From: Novosphingobium sp.
GTDB taxonomy: Bacteria > Pseudomonadota > Alphaproteobacteria > Sphingomonadales > Sphingomonadaceae
Assembly (NCBI RefSeq): GCF_027486195.1
Contig: NZ_JAIXPP010000013.1
Coordinates: 1-55,330, forward strand
Reading direction: 5' to 3'
DNA length: 55,330 nt
Within the stretch, counting starts at the first letter, position 1. Each line of letters begins with the position of its first letter. The notes below the pieces were generated by a model. The model saw only the letters and a program-made list of their open reading frames with translations. It was not told the origin of the DNA and made no database searches. Shown piece by piece: positions 23,539 to 31,219 of this stretch. Position numbers and translations under genes: made by a program.

Positions 23539-23708
23539 ACATGCGCCTGTTCCGCCGCCAGCACCAACCGATCGGTACCGACACCGCCGCCCGCCGCCTG
23601 CAGGAGCTTGCCTGCCTATCCACTCGCGAGCGTTTCCGCGCCCGGGCCCGGATGATGCGCGAGGATATGGGGCTTCCTCCGTCGCCTGCGCTGGAGCCGC
23701 GCGCATGA
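23535..23708 (+). CDS. small basic hypothetical protein
   Basis: 57 aa, MNMRLFRRQHQPIGTDTAAR and onward, Arg-rich and helical. ATGA overlaps on both sides show that it is translated with the HNH gene and the next gene. No function can be assigned. Confidence 0.55.
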   Translation: MNMRLFRRQHQPIGTDTAARRLQELACLSTRERFRARARMMREDMGLPPSPALEPRA

Positions 23709-24370
23709 TCGGCGGCAGCCAACAGGCGCGCATGTTCCGCTGCGCCATCCGCGATGGCTTCGATCTCGACAGGGCCGTTGCCCACGCAGGGCTGAGTCTC
23801 GCTGAGGCCAAGCTGCAGCTTGCCGACGAGCAGCGCAATCCGCCCCCGGCAGAGGCGTTCGAACTCCTGCCAACCCGTTCCACCACCGAAGCAAAGGAGG
23901 CCGCTGTGGCCAAAGAGAAGAAGGACAAGAGTGACGGCGCCGACCCCGAAGGCGGCGTCTACAACGCGCCCAACGCCCGCGAGGCCATCAAGATCTACCG
24001 CAACGAGGTCGCGCCCCGCAAAGCGTTCATCAACGAGAAGAGCGGCGATCTCTCAGATCCGTACAGGCGGATCAAGGACGACTGCAACTTCCCGCGCAAG
24101 GTCATCGACTTCCTGTTCTTCCTCGAAGGCTGCGAGGACGCCAAGCGCGATCACTTCCTGACCGCACTCCATGCCGGTCTGACCGAGATGAACTTCAAGC
24201 GGCCGACTGACCTGCTGACCCTCGCCGAGGGCAACGCGGGCGGCGATGTCGTCCCCGGCGGCGCGAAGGCCGAGAAGCCGCGCATGGCGACGCTGCAGCC
24301 CCACACCGCTGGCGACGATGATCTCGCGCGCGCCGGCGGCGCCGAGCCGACGACCCTGCAACTGAACTGA
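23705..24370 (+). CDS. hypothetical early phage protein
   Basis: 221 aa. Residues 1-45 are helical (FDLDRAVAHAGLSLAEAKLQ), then comes a Lys/Glu linker, and the central domain EAIKIYRNEVAPRKAFINEK to FPRKVIDFLFFLEGCEDAKR looks compact and helical. The C-terminus is disordered and Ala/Gly-rich. The gene lies just before the resolvase and helicase, so a replication or recombination role is possible. Confidence 0.65.
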   Translation: MIGGSQQARMFRCAIRDGFDLDRAVAHAGLSLAEAKLQLADEQRNPPPAEAFELLPTRSTTEAKEAAVAKEKKDKSDGADPEGGVYNAPNAREAIKIYRNEVAPRKAFINEKSGDLSDPYRRIKDDCNFPRKVIDFLFFLEGCEDAKRDHFLTALHAGLTEMNFKRPTDLLTLAEGNAGGDVVPGGAKAEKPRMATLQPHTAGDDDLARAGGAEPTTLQLN

Positions 24371-24425
24371 ACCCGGAAGGGGGCGGCGCTCGACGTGCTG
24401 CTCCCGCCGTGTGGAGAGTGCCTGC

Positions 24426-25022
24426 GTGAGCAACCTTCCGATCATCGCCCTCGATCTGTCCAAGCGCTCCACCGGCTGGGCGGTCTGGATGGGCGACGAC
24501 AGCCCGGTCAGTTACGGCTCGTGGGAGCTTGGCTCCGAGTACACCACGCGCGGCCAGACCTACGCTAAGCTGCACGCGAACCTGCTCGACCTGCGCGCGC
24601 TGTCGCGTTTCGAGGCGCTGTATTTCGAAGAGCCGATCAACCCGAACAAGCTCAAGGGCCATACCAACATCGACACGCTGCGGGTGCTCTCCGGCCTCGC
24701 GGCGCACGCCGAGAGCTTCGGGCACGCCATGGGCCTGCGCATCGTGCAGGGCATCAACATCGATTCCTGGCGGTCAGCCTTCATCGGCCGGATCAATTCG
24801 AGCGCAGCGAAGGCCAAGGCAAAGGCAGCGGGCAAGAGCGCCACGGACAGCCTCAAGTCACTGACGATCGAGCGCTGCCGCCAGCTCGGGTTCAACCCGC
24901 GCACGACCGATGAGGCTGATGCGCTGGGCATCCTCGACTACTGCGTGTCGATGCGCGGCGTCACACCGCCATGGCGCACTGACGAGGTCCTGCAGCCGAT
25001 GATGGCTGGAGGTGCACGCTAA
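24426..25022 (+). CDS. RuvC-like Holliday junction resolvase fold protein
   Basis: 198 aa with a GTG start at 24426, preceded by GGAGAG (24413-24418). RNase H-like active-site layout: Asp10 in IIALDLSKRSTGWAV, Glu68/69 in LYFEEPINPNK, and a late acidic pair in TTDEADALGILDYC. This is the RuvC/phage resolvase pattern; it would cut branched replication or recombination intermediates. It lies close to the helicase gene in the rightward operon. Confidence 0.82.
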   Translation: MSNLPIIALDLSKRSTGWAVWMGDDSPVSYGSWELGSEYTTRGQTYAKLHANLLDLRALSRFEALYFEEPINPNKLKGHTNIDTLRVLSGLAAHAESFGHAMGLRIVQGINIDSWRSAFIGRINSSAAKAKAKAAGKSATDSLKSLTIERCRQLGFNPRTTDEADALGILDYCVSMRGVTPPWRTDEVLQPMMAGGAR

Positions 25023-25249
25023 TGTTCGACGAGGATGAGGGCCCCGCCCGCTGCTGTCCTGACGAGGAGCGCATCGATGCCGTCGCCACGCGCGAAGGAA
25101 AGCGCGCATTCGACGTGCACCGGCACAAGGGCTTGCTGCGCGGGTTCGTGGTCGACGGCGATCGGCGGCGGCTGGTCCACTGGTTGCGCAACGGTCGCCT
25201 GACACGCGCCACGGAATCGCCACTCGATCTGAAGAGAGTTGCAGGGTGA
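25022..25249 (+). CDS. small hypothetical protein
   Basis: 75 aa, MFDEDEGPARCCPDEERIDA and onward. Acidic front and a basic second half (RHKGLLRGFVVDGDRRRLVH). Starts at the last base of the resolvase stop codon (TAATG). Function unknown. Confidence 0.6.
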   Translation: MFDEDEGPARCCPDEERIDAVATREGKRAFDVHRHKGLLRGFVVDGDRRRLVHWLRNGRLTRATESPLDLKRVAG

Positions 25250-25422
25250 CGGCGCCCGCGCGGCTCAGTGACGAACAACGGGCGGCCCTCGCATTCGAGG
25301 TCCACGCCGCGTTGCTGCGCACCGAAGCCACGAACCCGAAGCTCAAGGAAAATCCCCTCTGGCTGATCCTGCGTCAGGACAGCTTCGAGGAATTCTACGT
25401 CGCCATGGACAAGATCGCATGA
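25246..25422 (+). CDS. small hypothetical protein (58 aa)
   Basis: 58 aa with a GTG start overlapping the previous stop (GTGA) and a stop overlapping the dnaB start (ATGA). The translation begins VTAPARLSDEQRAALAFEVH and ends EEFYVAMDKIA, a credible helical protein with ENPLWLILRQDSFEEFY in the centre. The two 4-nt overlaps make it a convincing coupled gene despite its size. Possibly a helicase accessory protein, by position only. Confidence 0.7.
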   Translation: MTAPARLSDEQRAALAFEVHAALLRTEATNPKLKENPLWLILRQDSFEEFYVAMDKIA

Positions 25423-26831
25423 ATTCGGGGATCGCCACCATTTCGAGGATGCAGACGCCTATCGAGCTTCCGCCGGCCGCGATCGTCAACGTCGAGGCCG
25501 AGGCGACGCTGCTAGGCGCAATGATGATGGATCCGCTCCTCATTGATCGCATCGCTGATCGGGTCAAACCGGATGACTTCTCCATCGCGCTGCACAACCG
25601 TCTGTTTGAGGTCATTGTGCGCGAGGCCGCTCTCGGTCGGGGCACATCACCCGTCGCGATCAAGGGGTACTTCGACGGTGACCCGCAGCTCGAGCAGCTT
25701 GGGGGCCCCGCCTACCTTGCTCGCCTCACCGGCAATCCTGTGGCGATGGTCAGCGACGTGCGGGATCTCGCCCGCCAGATCACGGACCTTGCCGATCGGC
25801 GCCGCATGCGCTCCGGTCTCATCGAGGCCGTCGAGGCGTGCGCGGACCTTGGCACCAGCTTGCCGGAGATCAGTACGCTTGCCGACGCCGCAGTCGCCGC
25901 GCGCGCTGAGAGCAGTGTCGTCGAGGCGGACGCGGCCGAGTGCGTCGATGCCTGGCTCGCCGAGCTTGATGCCGATGTCACCGGCGTCAGCTGCCACATC
26001 ATCCCGAACGTCGACGAGTTGCTCGGCCAGCTCAGACCCAAGAGCCTCAATATCGTCGCCGGGCGACCGGGCATGGGTAAGACCGCCTTCGCCTGCTCAT
26101 ACGCCCGCGGCGCCGCCTCCCGTGGTCATGGCACCCTGTTCGTCAGCCTCGAGATGTCGAAGGAGGATCTGATCGGACGTATGATATCGGACAGCCTGTT
26201 CGACCACGAGAGCTGCCGTATCCCCTACTCGGTGCTGCAGCGCCGGCGGCTCAACAGCTGGGAGCGGGAACGCGTTGCCGAGGCGGGTTCTCTGCTGTCC
26301 CGCATCCCGCTCACCGTAGTCGATGCCGGCACGCTTGCGATCGGCCGCCTCCAAACGCTGGTGCGCCGTCACAAGAGGCGCATGGCCGCGCGCGGTCACC
26401 CGCTGGACCTTGTCATCGTCGACTACCTGCAGCTGCTCCATCCCGACACCAAGATGAAGGACGCCTATCAGGCGACCTCCGAGGTCTCGAAGCGGCTGAA
26501 GGCCATCGCCAAGGACGAGGACGTCGCCATCATGGCGCTGGCCCAGCTGAGCCGCAGCGTCGAACAGAGGCAGGACAAGCGCCCACAGCTTTCCGACCTG
26601 CGCGACAGCGGCCAGATCGAGCAGGATGCCGATGTCGTGCTCTTCCTGCTCCGGGAGGAATACTACCTCGCCCAGACCGAGCCGCAGAACGACCCCGAGG
26701 CGCACGAGCGCTGGGAAGACCGCATGGAGCGCATCCGCGGCGTTCTCGAATTTATCCTCGCCAAGCGTCGCAACGGGACAACCGGGATCGCGCGCGGGCG
26801 GTTCTTTGCACCCTACCAGGCCGTGAGATGA
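25419..26831 (+). CDS. dnaB: replicative DNA helicase, DnaB family
   Basis: 470 aa. N-terminal DnaB domain (EAEATLLGAMMMDPLLIDRI), linker, then a RecA-like motor with Walker A GRPGMGKT (215-222), Walker B LVIVDYLQLL near 330, ALAQLSRSVEQR and SGQIEQDADVVLFLLREEYY. Length and motifs are complete. It unwinds DNA 5'-3' at the phage fork. The following gene encodes the probable initiator/loader. Confidence 0.96.
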   Translation: MNSGIATISRMQTPIELPPAAIVNVEAEATLLGAMMMDPLLIDRIADRVKPDDFSIALHNRLFEVIVREAALGRGTSPVAIKGYFDGDPQLEQLGGPAYLARLTGNPVAMVSDVRDLARQITDLADRRRMRSGLIEAVEACADLGTSLPEISTLADAAVAARAESSVVEADAAECVDAWLAELDADVTGVSCHIIPNVDELLGQLRPKSLNIVAGRPGMGKTAFACSYARGAASRGHGTLFVSLEMSKEDLIGRMISDSLFDHESCRIPYSVLQRRRLNSWERERVAEAGSLLSRIPLTVVDAGTLAIGRLQTLVRRHKRRMAARGHPLDLVIVDYLQLLHPDTKMKDAYQATSEVSKRLKAIAKDEDVAIMALAQLSRSVEQRQDKRPQLSDLRDSGQIEQDADVVLFLLREEYYLAQTEPQNDPEAHERWEDRMERIRGVLEFILAKRRNGTTGIARGRFFAPYQAVR

Positions 26832-27862
26832 CCATGACAGATCTACCCGAACCCCTCACCCCGGCCGACTGCGATCTGCGTGATTTCGAGTTCATGCCGC
26901 TGCATGTTGCCCGTCTGCGCGATAGCGATCTCGCTGCCGAGGAAGACCCTGAGGCATGCTGGTATGCCGTGTTGCTGTGGGCTGCATCCTGGCATCAGGT
27001 GCCCGCGGCCAGCCTGCCGGACAACGATGCGGTGCTCTGCAAGTTGATCGGCCTGGGCCGCGATCTGAAGACGTTTCGGAAGCATCGAGCGGGTTCGCTG
27101 CGAGGTTTTGTGAAATGTTCCGACGGAAGGCTCTATCACGCAGTTGTAGCCGAGCGTGCCATGACTTCATGGATGCGCAAGCTTGATCAGCGCTGGAAGA
27201 CCGAATGCGCGCGGGTGAGAAAGCACAATCAGCGCCACAGCACTGAATTGATTCAGCCCGCTTTTTCCGATTTTGTCGCCAGTGACTTCCCCCTGTCTGT
27301 CCCGTTCCTGTCTTTGGGACAGAGCGAAGTTGTCCCAAGGGACAGTGATGGCCTGTCTCATGGGACGTCACAAGAAAAAGTCTGTGACATTGGCTCCAAG
27401 GGAGAGGGAGAGGGAGAGGGAGAATATACGGTACCTACCGGTACCGGCGACGCTGGCGAAAATCGTTCGCAGGACACGCATCCCCCGGAGCCTCCCCGGA
27501 GCGAGCCAAACCATCCCCCCGACCCCAACCGCGCCCTGTGGCTGAACGGCGTCGCGCTACTCGGCGAGACGGCGCGCCCCCAGATCGCGAGGTGGATCAA
27601 GACCCACGGATCCGAGATCGTGGCGGAAGCGTTTGACCGCGCCCTCGTCGCCAAGCCGGAGCGGCCAGCGGGGTACATCCAGTCCATCCTCACCCGATTG
27701 GCGCAGGAGGCGAGCCAGCGCGCCGAGGAGCAGCGGCAGGCAGACGCCCTGTTCGACGCCCGGTACCCGCCGCGCCAGATGTCCGAGTTCGAAGCTCGCG
27801 CCCTGATGCCACCGGAGGATTTCCAACGCTGGCAGGCTCGCCAGATCGGGGCGCAGGCATGA
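26828..27862 (+). CDS. DUF1376-containing replication initiator-like protein
   Basis: 344 aa. The N-terminal DUF1376 domain (FEFMPLHVARLRDSDLAAEE, YAVLLWAASWHQVPAASLPD, HAVVAERAMTSWMRK) is followed by a flexible linker (about 150-235, including GEGEGEGE) and a C-terminal helical region (LNGVALLGETARPQIARWIK). The design parallels lambda O-type initiators: DNA-binding front, linker over the origin, helicase-contact end. It follows dnaB with a 4-nt overlap. Translation of the linker is low-complexity and the DNA under it is repetitive. Confidence 0.85.
   Translation: MTMTDLPEPLTPADCDLRDFEFMPLHVARLRDSDLAAEEDPEACWYAVLLWAASWHQVPAASLPDNDAVLCKLIGLGRDLKTFRKHRAGSLRGFVKCSDGRLYHAVVAERAMTSWMRKLDQRWKTECARVRKHNQRHSTELIQPAFSDFVASDFPLSVPFLSLGQSEVVPRDSDGLSHGTSQEKVCDIGSKGEGEGEGEYTVPTGTGDAGENRSQDTHPPEPPRSEPNHPPDPNRALWLNGVALLGETARPQIARWIKTHGSEIVAEAFDRALVAKPERPAGYIQSILTRLAQEASQRAEEQRQADALFDARYPPRQMSEFEARALMPPEDFQRWQARQIGAQA
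27298..27450 (+). other. candidate replication origin inside the DUF1376 gene
   Basis: Repeats of TGTCCC/GGGACA at 27298-27303, 27316-27321, 27331-27336 and 27339-27344, with a near-copy GGGACG at 27362-27367; the 27331-27344 pair forms a near-palindrome. A GGGAGA run follows (27400-27422), then AATATAC and two GGTACC palindromes. This coincides with the protein's linker, as in lambda, where ori lies within gene O. Confidence 0.45.
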
Positions 27863-28053
27863 CCCTGACCCGCACCAGCCTTACCCCGTTCGCGAGGTCA
27901 ATGCGCGATCCGGACCCTGCCGGTGCCCGCCGCGTGGCGCAGGAGCTCTACGACGAGCACGGGATCGTGGTCATCTTTCCGAACGACGTCGCCAAGGTCG
28001 ATGCGATGTGGATCGAAGCCATCGGCAAGCGGCTCTACGGCCGCCGACGATGA
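27859..28053 (+). CDS. small hypothetical protein
   Basis: 64 aa. The clear compact segment GARRVAQELYDEHGIVVIFP, then NDVAKVDAMWIEAIGKRLYG, looks like a folded helix-strand-helix unit. ATGA overlap with the initiator gene. No recognised family. Confidence 0.68.
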   Translation: MTLTRTSLTPFARSMRDPDPAGARRVAQELYDEHGIVVIFPNDVAKVDAMWIEAIGKRLYGRRR

Positions 28054-28132
28054 TCCGCTGACCTGTCAACGAAACTCAACAACCAAGCCGCCTGGGTCTC
28101 TACGGCGCTCGGGTCACCACCAAGGGGGAAAA

Positions 28133-28795
28133 ATGCAGCCTCGGACGTTCAGCCGCAAACGAGATCCTCGGGTCAAGCGCCGGGACGAAACACATGCCCA
28201 GTGGCAGGCCCGTATGGACGCGATGAGCGATTTCGAGCGGGAAACCGGCGAGCCGATCATCACGCCGGAGGCTGAGGCGCACGGCGAATTCGAAGACGTT
28301 TTCGTGCCCGATGAAGGCGGCCATCTCACCAAGACGAAGCGTCGGCGATCGGCGTCATCGATGGCGAGGATGCACGAGAACGGACAGATCACCGCCGACC
28401 AGCATGCCGCTGCCATGGAAATCGCGCTGGTGGCCGAGCTGATCGAGCGCAGCGTGTCGGTACGCGGAGCCAGCCTTGAAGCCCGAGTGGATAGTTCAGG
28501 TTCAGGCCGGGATGTTCTGGTCGAGCGCCTTGCCATCATCAGGCTCGAGCGTGCTTATTCGGATTGGCGCCGGTTCTTGCCGATGCCGCGGCGCATGGTG
28601 ATCGATATGGTGCTCGCCGATCGAGACCTCTTCGCGACTGCCCGAGTGTTCCGGGTCAGCTGGCCAACCGCGCGCAAACGGCTGATCGCAGCCCTTGATC
28701 GCTGGATCGACATCCGGGAGCGGACATGGCGCAATGTGGACGAGCGGGACGTGCTGCAGCGGTATGCGATGATCGGTTGCGGGGTGCTCTTGTGA
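28133..28795 (+). CDS. DNA-binding-like protein at the end of the early operon
   Basis: 220 aa from MQPRTFSRKR, preceded by AAGGGGGAA. The basic N-terminus is followed by HENGQITADQHAAAMEIALV (resembles alphaproteobacterial DUF6456-type segments) and a C-terminal HTH-like block MVLADRDLFATARVFRVSWP, TARKRLIAALDRWID. As the last early gene before the packaging genes it is placed like a late-gene activator; that is inference. Confidence 0.68.
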   Translation: MQPRTFSRKRDPRVKRRDETHAQWQARMDAMSDFERETGEPIITPEAEAHGEFEDVFVPDEGGHLTKTKRRRSASSMARMHENGQITADQHAAAMEIALVAELIERSVSVRGASLEARVDSSGSGRDVLVERLAIIRLERAYSDWRRFLPMPRRMVIDMVLADRDLFATARVFRVSWPTARKRLIAALDRWIDIRERTWRNVDERDVLQRYAMIGCGVLL

Positions 28796-28821
28796 TTTGC
28801 TCTTGCGGAGGTGAGTGGGAA

Positions 28822-28854
28822 CGGGCATAGATGTCGGCGCACGAACTATGCCCG
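28822..28854. repeat. inverted repeat at the early/late junction
   Basis: CGGGCATAG (28822-28830) and CTATGCCCG (28846-28854) form a perfect 9-bp stem with a 15-nt loop. No T-run follows. It stands at the start of the 233-bp non-coding gap before the terminase genes. Confidence 0.7.
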
Positions 28855-28902
28855 GAGCTGGAAACAGCGTCCGGGCTTCGTTGTTTTCAGGCCACGCAAA
28901 GC

Positions 28903-28923
28903 GCGGAAATCCAACGTTTCCGC
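28903..28923. repeat. second inverted repeat at the early/late junction
   Basis: GCGGAAA (28903-28909) and TTTCCGC (28917-28923) form a 7-bp stem with a 7-nt loop. With the hairpin at 28822-28854 it makes a structured gap between early and late genes, a usual place for a late promoter, a Q-type target or cos/pac. No clear -35/-10 pair was found in this gap. Confidence 0.6.
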
Positions 28924-29028
28924 CCATCGAAGGGAGGTGATCCTGTCCACCGATCCTGACTGTGGCCGTCATCGCCGATGCAGGGTCGAAAATAATTTTT
29001 CGGGCCCCCGGCGGAAAGGTCTTCAACC

Positions 29029-29757
29029 ATGGCCCTCACGCCCAAACAGCAGGCGTTCGTCAACGAGTACCTGATCGACCTATGCGGCTCAAAAGCTGCC
29101 ACCCGCGCCGGCTACAGCGCCAAATCGGCCCGCCGGATCGCGGTAGAGCTGCTCGAAAAGACCGAGATCCAGGCCGCCATCAAGCTGGCAATGGAGCAGC
29201 GCTCCGAGCGGACCGAGATCACGGCGGACATGGTGCTGCAACACTGGTACGACCTCGCCACTGCAGACCCGAACGAGCTGGTGCAGTACCGCCGCCACGC
29301 CTGTCGACACTGCCATGGCAAGGATCACGCCTATCAGTGGCGCGATATCGGCGAGTTCGAGGAAGCAGCGGCCAAGGCGACGCAGAACAAGCGGGCGCTT
29401 CCCACCGACGAAGGTGGGTACGGGTACACCACACATGCGGCCCCCGCCCCGCACTGCCCGCGCTGCGATGGTGACGGCGTCGAGCGGACATTTTTCGCCG
29501 ACAGCCGCCGCCTCAGCGCAAAGGGCAAAGCGCTCTACGCCGGCATCAAGCAAGGCCGCGACGGCCTCGAGGTGCTGATGCACGATCGCGAGAAGGCTTG
29601 GGACAGCGTCGCGCGCCACCTCGGCATGTTCAAGGATCGCCTTGAGCTGACCGGCAAGGATGGTGGCCCGGTCGAAATCAACAGCACCGGCGGCGTCTCC
29701 GGACTTCTGGCTGCTGCAAGGCAGGCCGCGAGCGATGCTGACCGAAGCCCAGCTTGA
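29029..29757 (+). CDS. terS: terminase small subunit
   Basis: 242 aa. The N-terminus LTPKQQAFVNEYLIDLCGSK, then AATRAGYSAKSARRIAVEL, is the Terminase_2 HTH that binds the packaging site. Middle insertion with Cys pairs CRHCHGK and CPRCDGDG, likely a zinc ribbon, less usual in this family. The C-terminal region leads into the large subunit gene, which it overlaps by 23 nt. Confidence 0.93.
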   Translation: MALTPKQQAFVNEYLIDLCGSKAATRAGYSAKSARRIAVELLEKTEIQAAIKLAMEQRSERTEITADMVLQHWYDLATADPNELVQYRRHACRHCHGKDHAYQWRDIGEFEEAAAKATQNKRALPTDEGGYGYTTHAAPAPHCPRCDGDGVERTFFADSRRLSAKGKALYAGIKQGRDGLEVLMHDREKAWDSVARHLGMFKDRLELTGKDGGPVEINSTGGVSGLLAAARQAASDADRSPA

Positions 29758-31219
29758 TGAGTATCAGCAGCTTCGGGGAATCTGGCGCAAGAACAACGTC
29801 CTCTACGCCAAGCAACGCCTTGGTCTGAACCCCACCACGCAGCAGACCCAGCTGCTTGAAGCGATCCAGCCTGACGGTGCCAAAGTCAGCGCCCGCGCCG
29901 GCCACGGCGTCGGCAAATCCGGCTCGGTCTCCGCCGCGATCTGGTGGATGCTCGAATGCTTCGACTATCCGAAGATCCCATGCACCGCGCCGAGTGCCAG
30001 CCAGCTGCGCGACGTTCTGTGGTCAGAGCTTGGGAAATGGGCGCGCAAGTCCGATGCGCTGAGCCGCGCAAATGGTCTGCCGCCCGAACTCTGGCTTTCG
30101 AACCTGTTCACGATCAACCAGGACAGGATCGCGGACAAGGGATCACCGGACCAGTGGTTCGCGGTTGCAAGGACCGCGCGGAAAGAGAACCCGGACGCCC
30201 TGCAGGGGTTCCACGCCAGCGGCATCCTGATCAGTCAGGACGGCTCGTCGATCGAGGAGATCGAGGACGACGGGCAGATCATGTTCGTTGTCGAAGAAGC
30301 CAGCGGCGTCGACGACAAGATTTTCGAAGTGGCTGAAGGCGCGCTGTCCTCGCACGGTGCGCGGCTGCTCATGGTCGGAAACCCGACCCGCAATACCGGG
30401 TATTTTTCCCGCTCGCACAAGCAGGACAGGGCCGACTTCACCGCCCTGCACTTCCGCTGCGCCGACAGCCCGCTGGTCGATCCGACCTACCGCGAGCGCC
30501 TCGTCCGCAAGTTCGGCGAAGGCTCGAACGTTGTCCGCGTTCGCGCCGATGGCGACTTCCCGAAGCAAGACGATGATACCCTCATCGCGCTTGAGGATGC
30601 CGAGACCGCAATTGCCCGGAACGAACCGGCCAGGCCCGGCATGGAGCGACGGCTTGGTATCGACGTCGCTCGCTTCGGTGATGATCGGACCGTGTTCATC
30701 CTGCGCGTCGGTAACGTCATCGAGAAGTGCGAGATAAGGTCCAAGCAGGACACCATGACCACGGCCGGGCAGGCCAAGCTCTTTCGGGAGCAGTGGGACG
30801 CTGACAAGATCTACGTCGATGCCAACGGCCTCGGCGCCGGGGTCGCTGACCGCCTCATCGAGATGGGCGAGCCGGTTGTTGCTGTCATGGTGTCCGAGTC
30901 CGCCCCAGAGCGCACGCAATGGGACGCCGTAGACGGCCAAGCGTTCAAGCTGCGCGACTACCTCTGGCTTGAAGTCGCCCAATGGGTTCGAACCGAGGAG
31001 CCAAGCTTTGGTGCACTGCCGCGTGAAATCGCGGAGGACCTCGCCGGTGAGCTGACTTCGCCTCGATACCGCATCGACAGTTCCGGCCGGATCGTGGTCG
31101 AAGGCAAGGCTGACATGAAGAAGCGCGGTCTGCGATCGCCGGATATCGCCGACTCGCTGGGCCTGACCTTCGCGCCTGACGGGTTCGACCTCAACACCTA
31201 CATCAAGGCCTACGCATGA
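29735..31219 (+). CDS. terL: terminase large subunit
   Basis: 494 aa from MLTEAQLDEY. ATPase part: Walker A ARAGHGVGKS (53-62), Walker B-like IMFVVEEASGV, then the coupling-motif region MVGNPTRNTGYF. Nuclease part starts RRLGIDVARFGDDRT near residue 305-317 with later acidic residues (KIYVDANGLGAGV). It powers packaging and cuts the concatemer. A longer in-frame start at 29660 would run through the terS frame and is less natural. Confidence 0.95.
   Translation: MLTEAQLDEYQQLRGIWRKNNVLYAKQRLGLNPTTQQTQLLEAIQPDGAKVSARAGHGVGKSGSVSAAIWWMLECFDYPKIPCTAPSASQLRDVLWSELGKWARKSDALSRANGLPPELWLSNLFTINQDRIADKGSPDQWFAVARTARKENPDALQGFHASGILISQDGSSIEEIEDDGQIMFVVEEASGVDDKIFEVAEGALSSHGARLLMVGNPTRNTGYFSRSHKQDRADFTALHFRCADSPLVDPTYRERLVRKFGEGSNVVRVRADGDFPKQDDDTLIALEDAETAIARNEPARPGMERRLGIDVARFGDDRTVFILRVGNVIEKCEIRSKQDTMTTAGQAKLFREQWDADKIYVDANGLGAGVADRLIEMGEPVVAVMVSESAPERTQWDAVDGQAFKLRDYLWLEVAQWVRTEEPSFGALPREIAEDLAGELTSPRYRIDSSGRIVVEGKADMKKRGLRSPDIADSLGLTFAPDGFDLNTYIKAYA

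Noticed and set aside
28831..28959. 42-codon frame starting inside the hairpin before terS
   Set aside because: No ribosome site, runs through two hairpins, no family resemblance.
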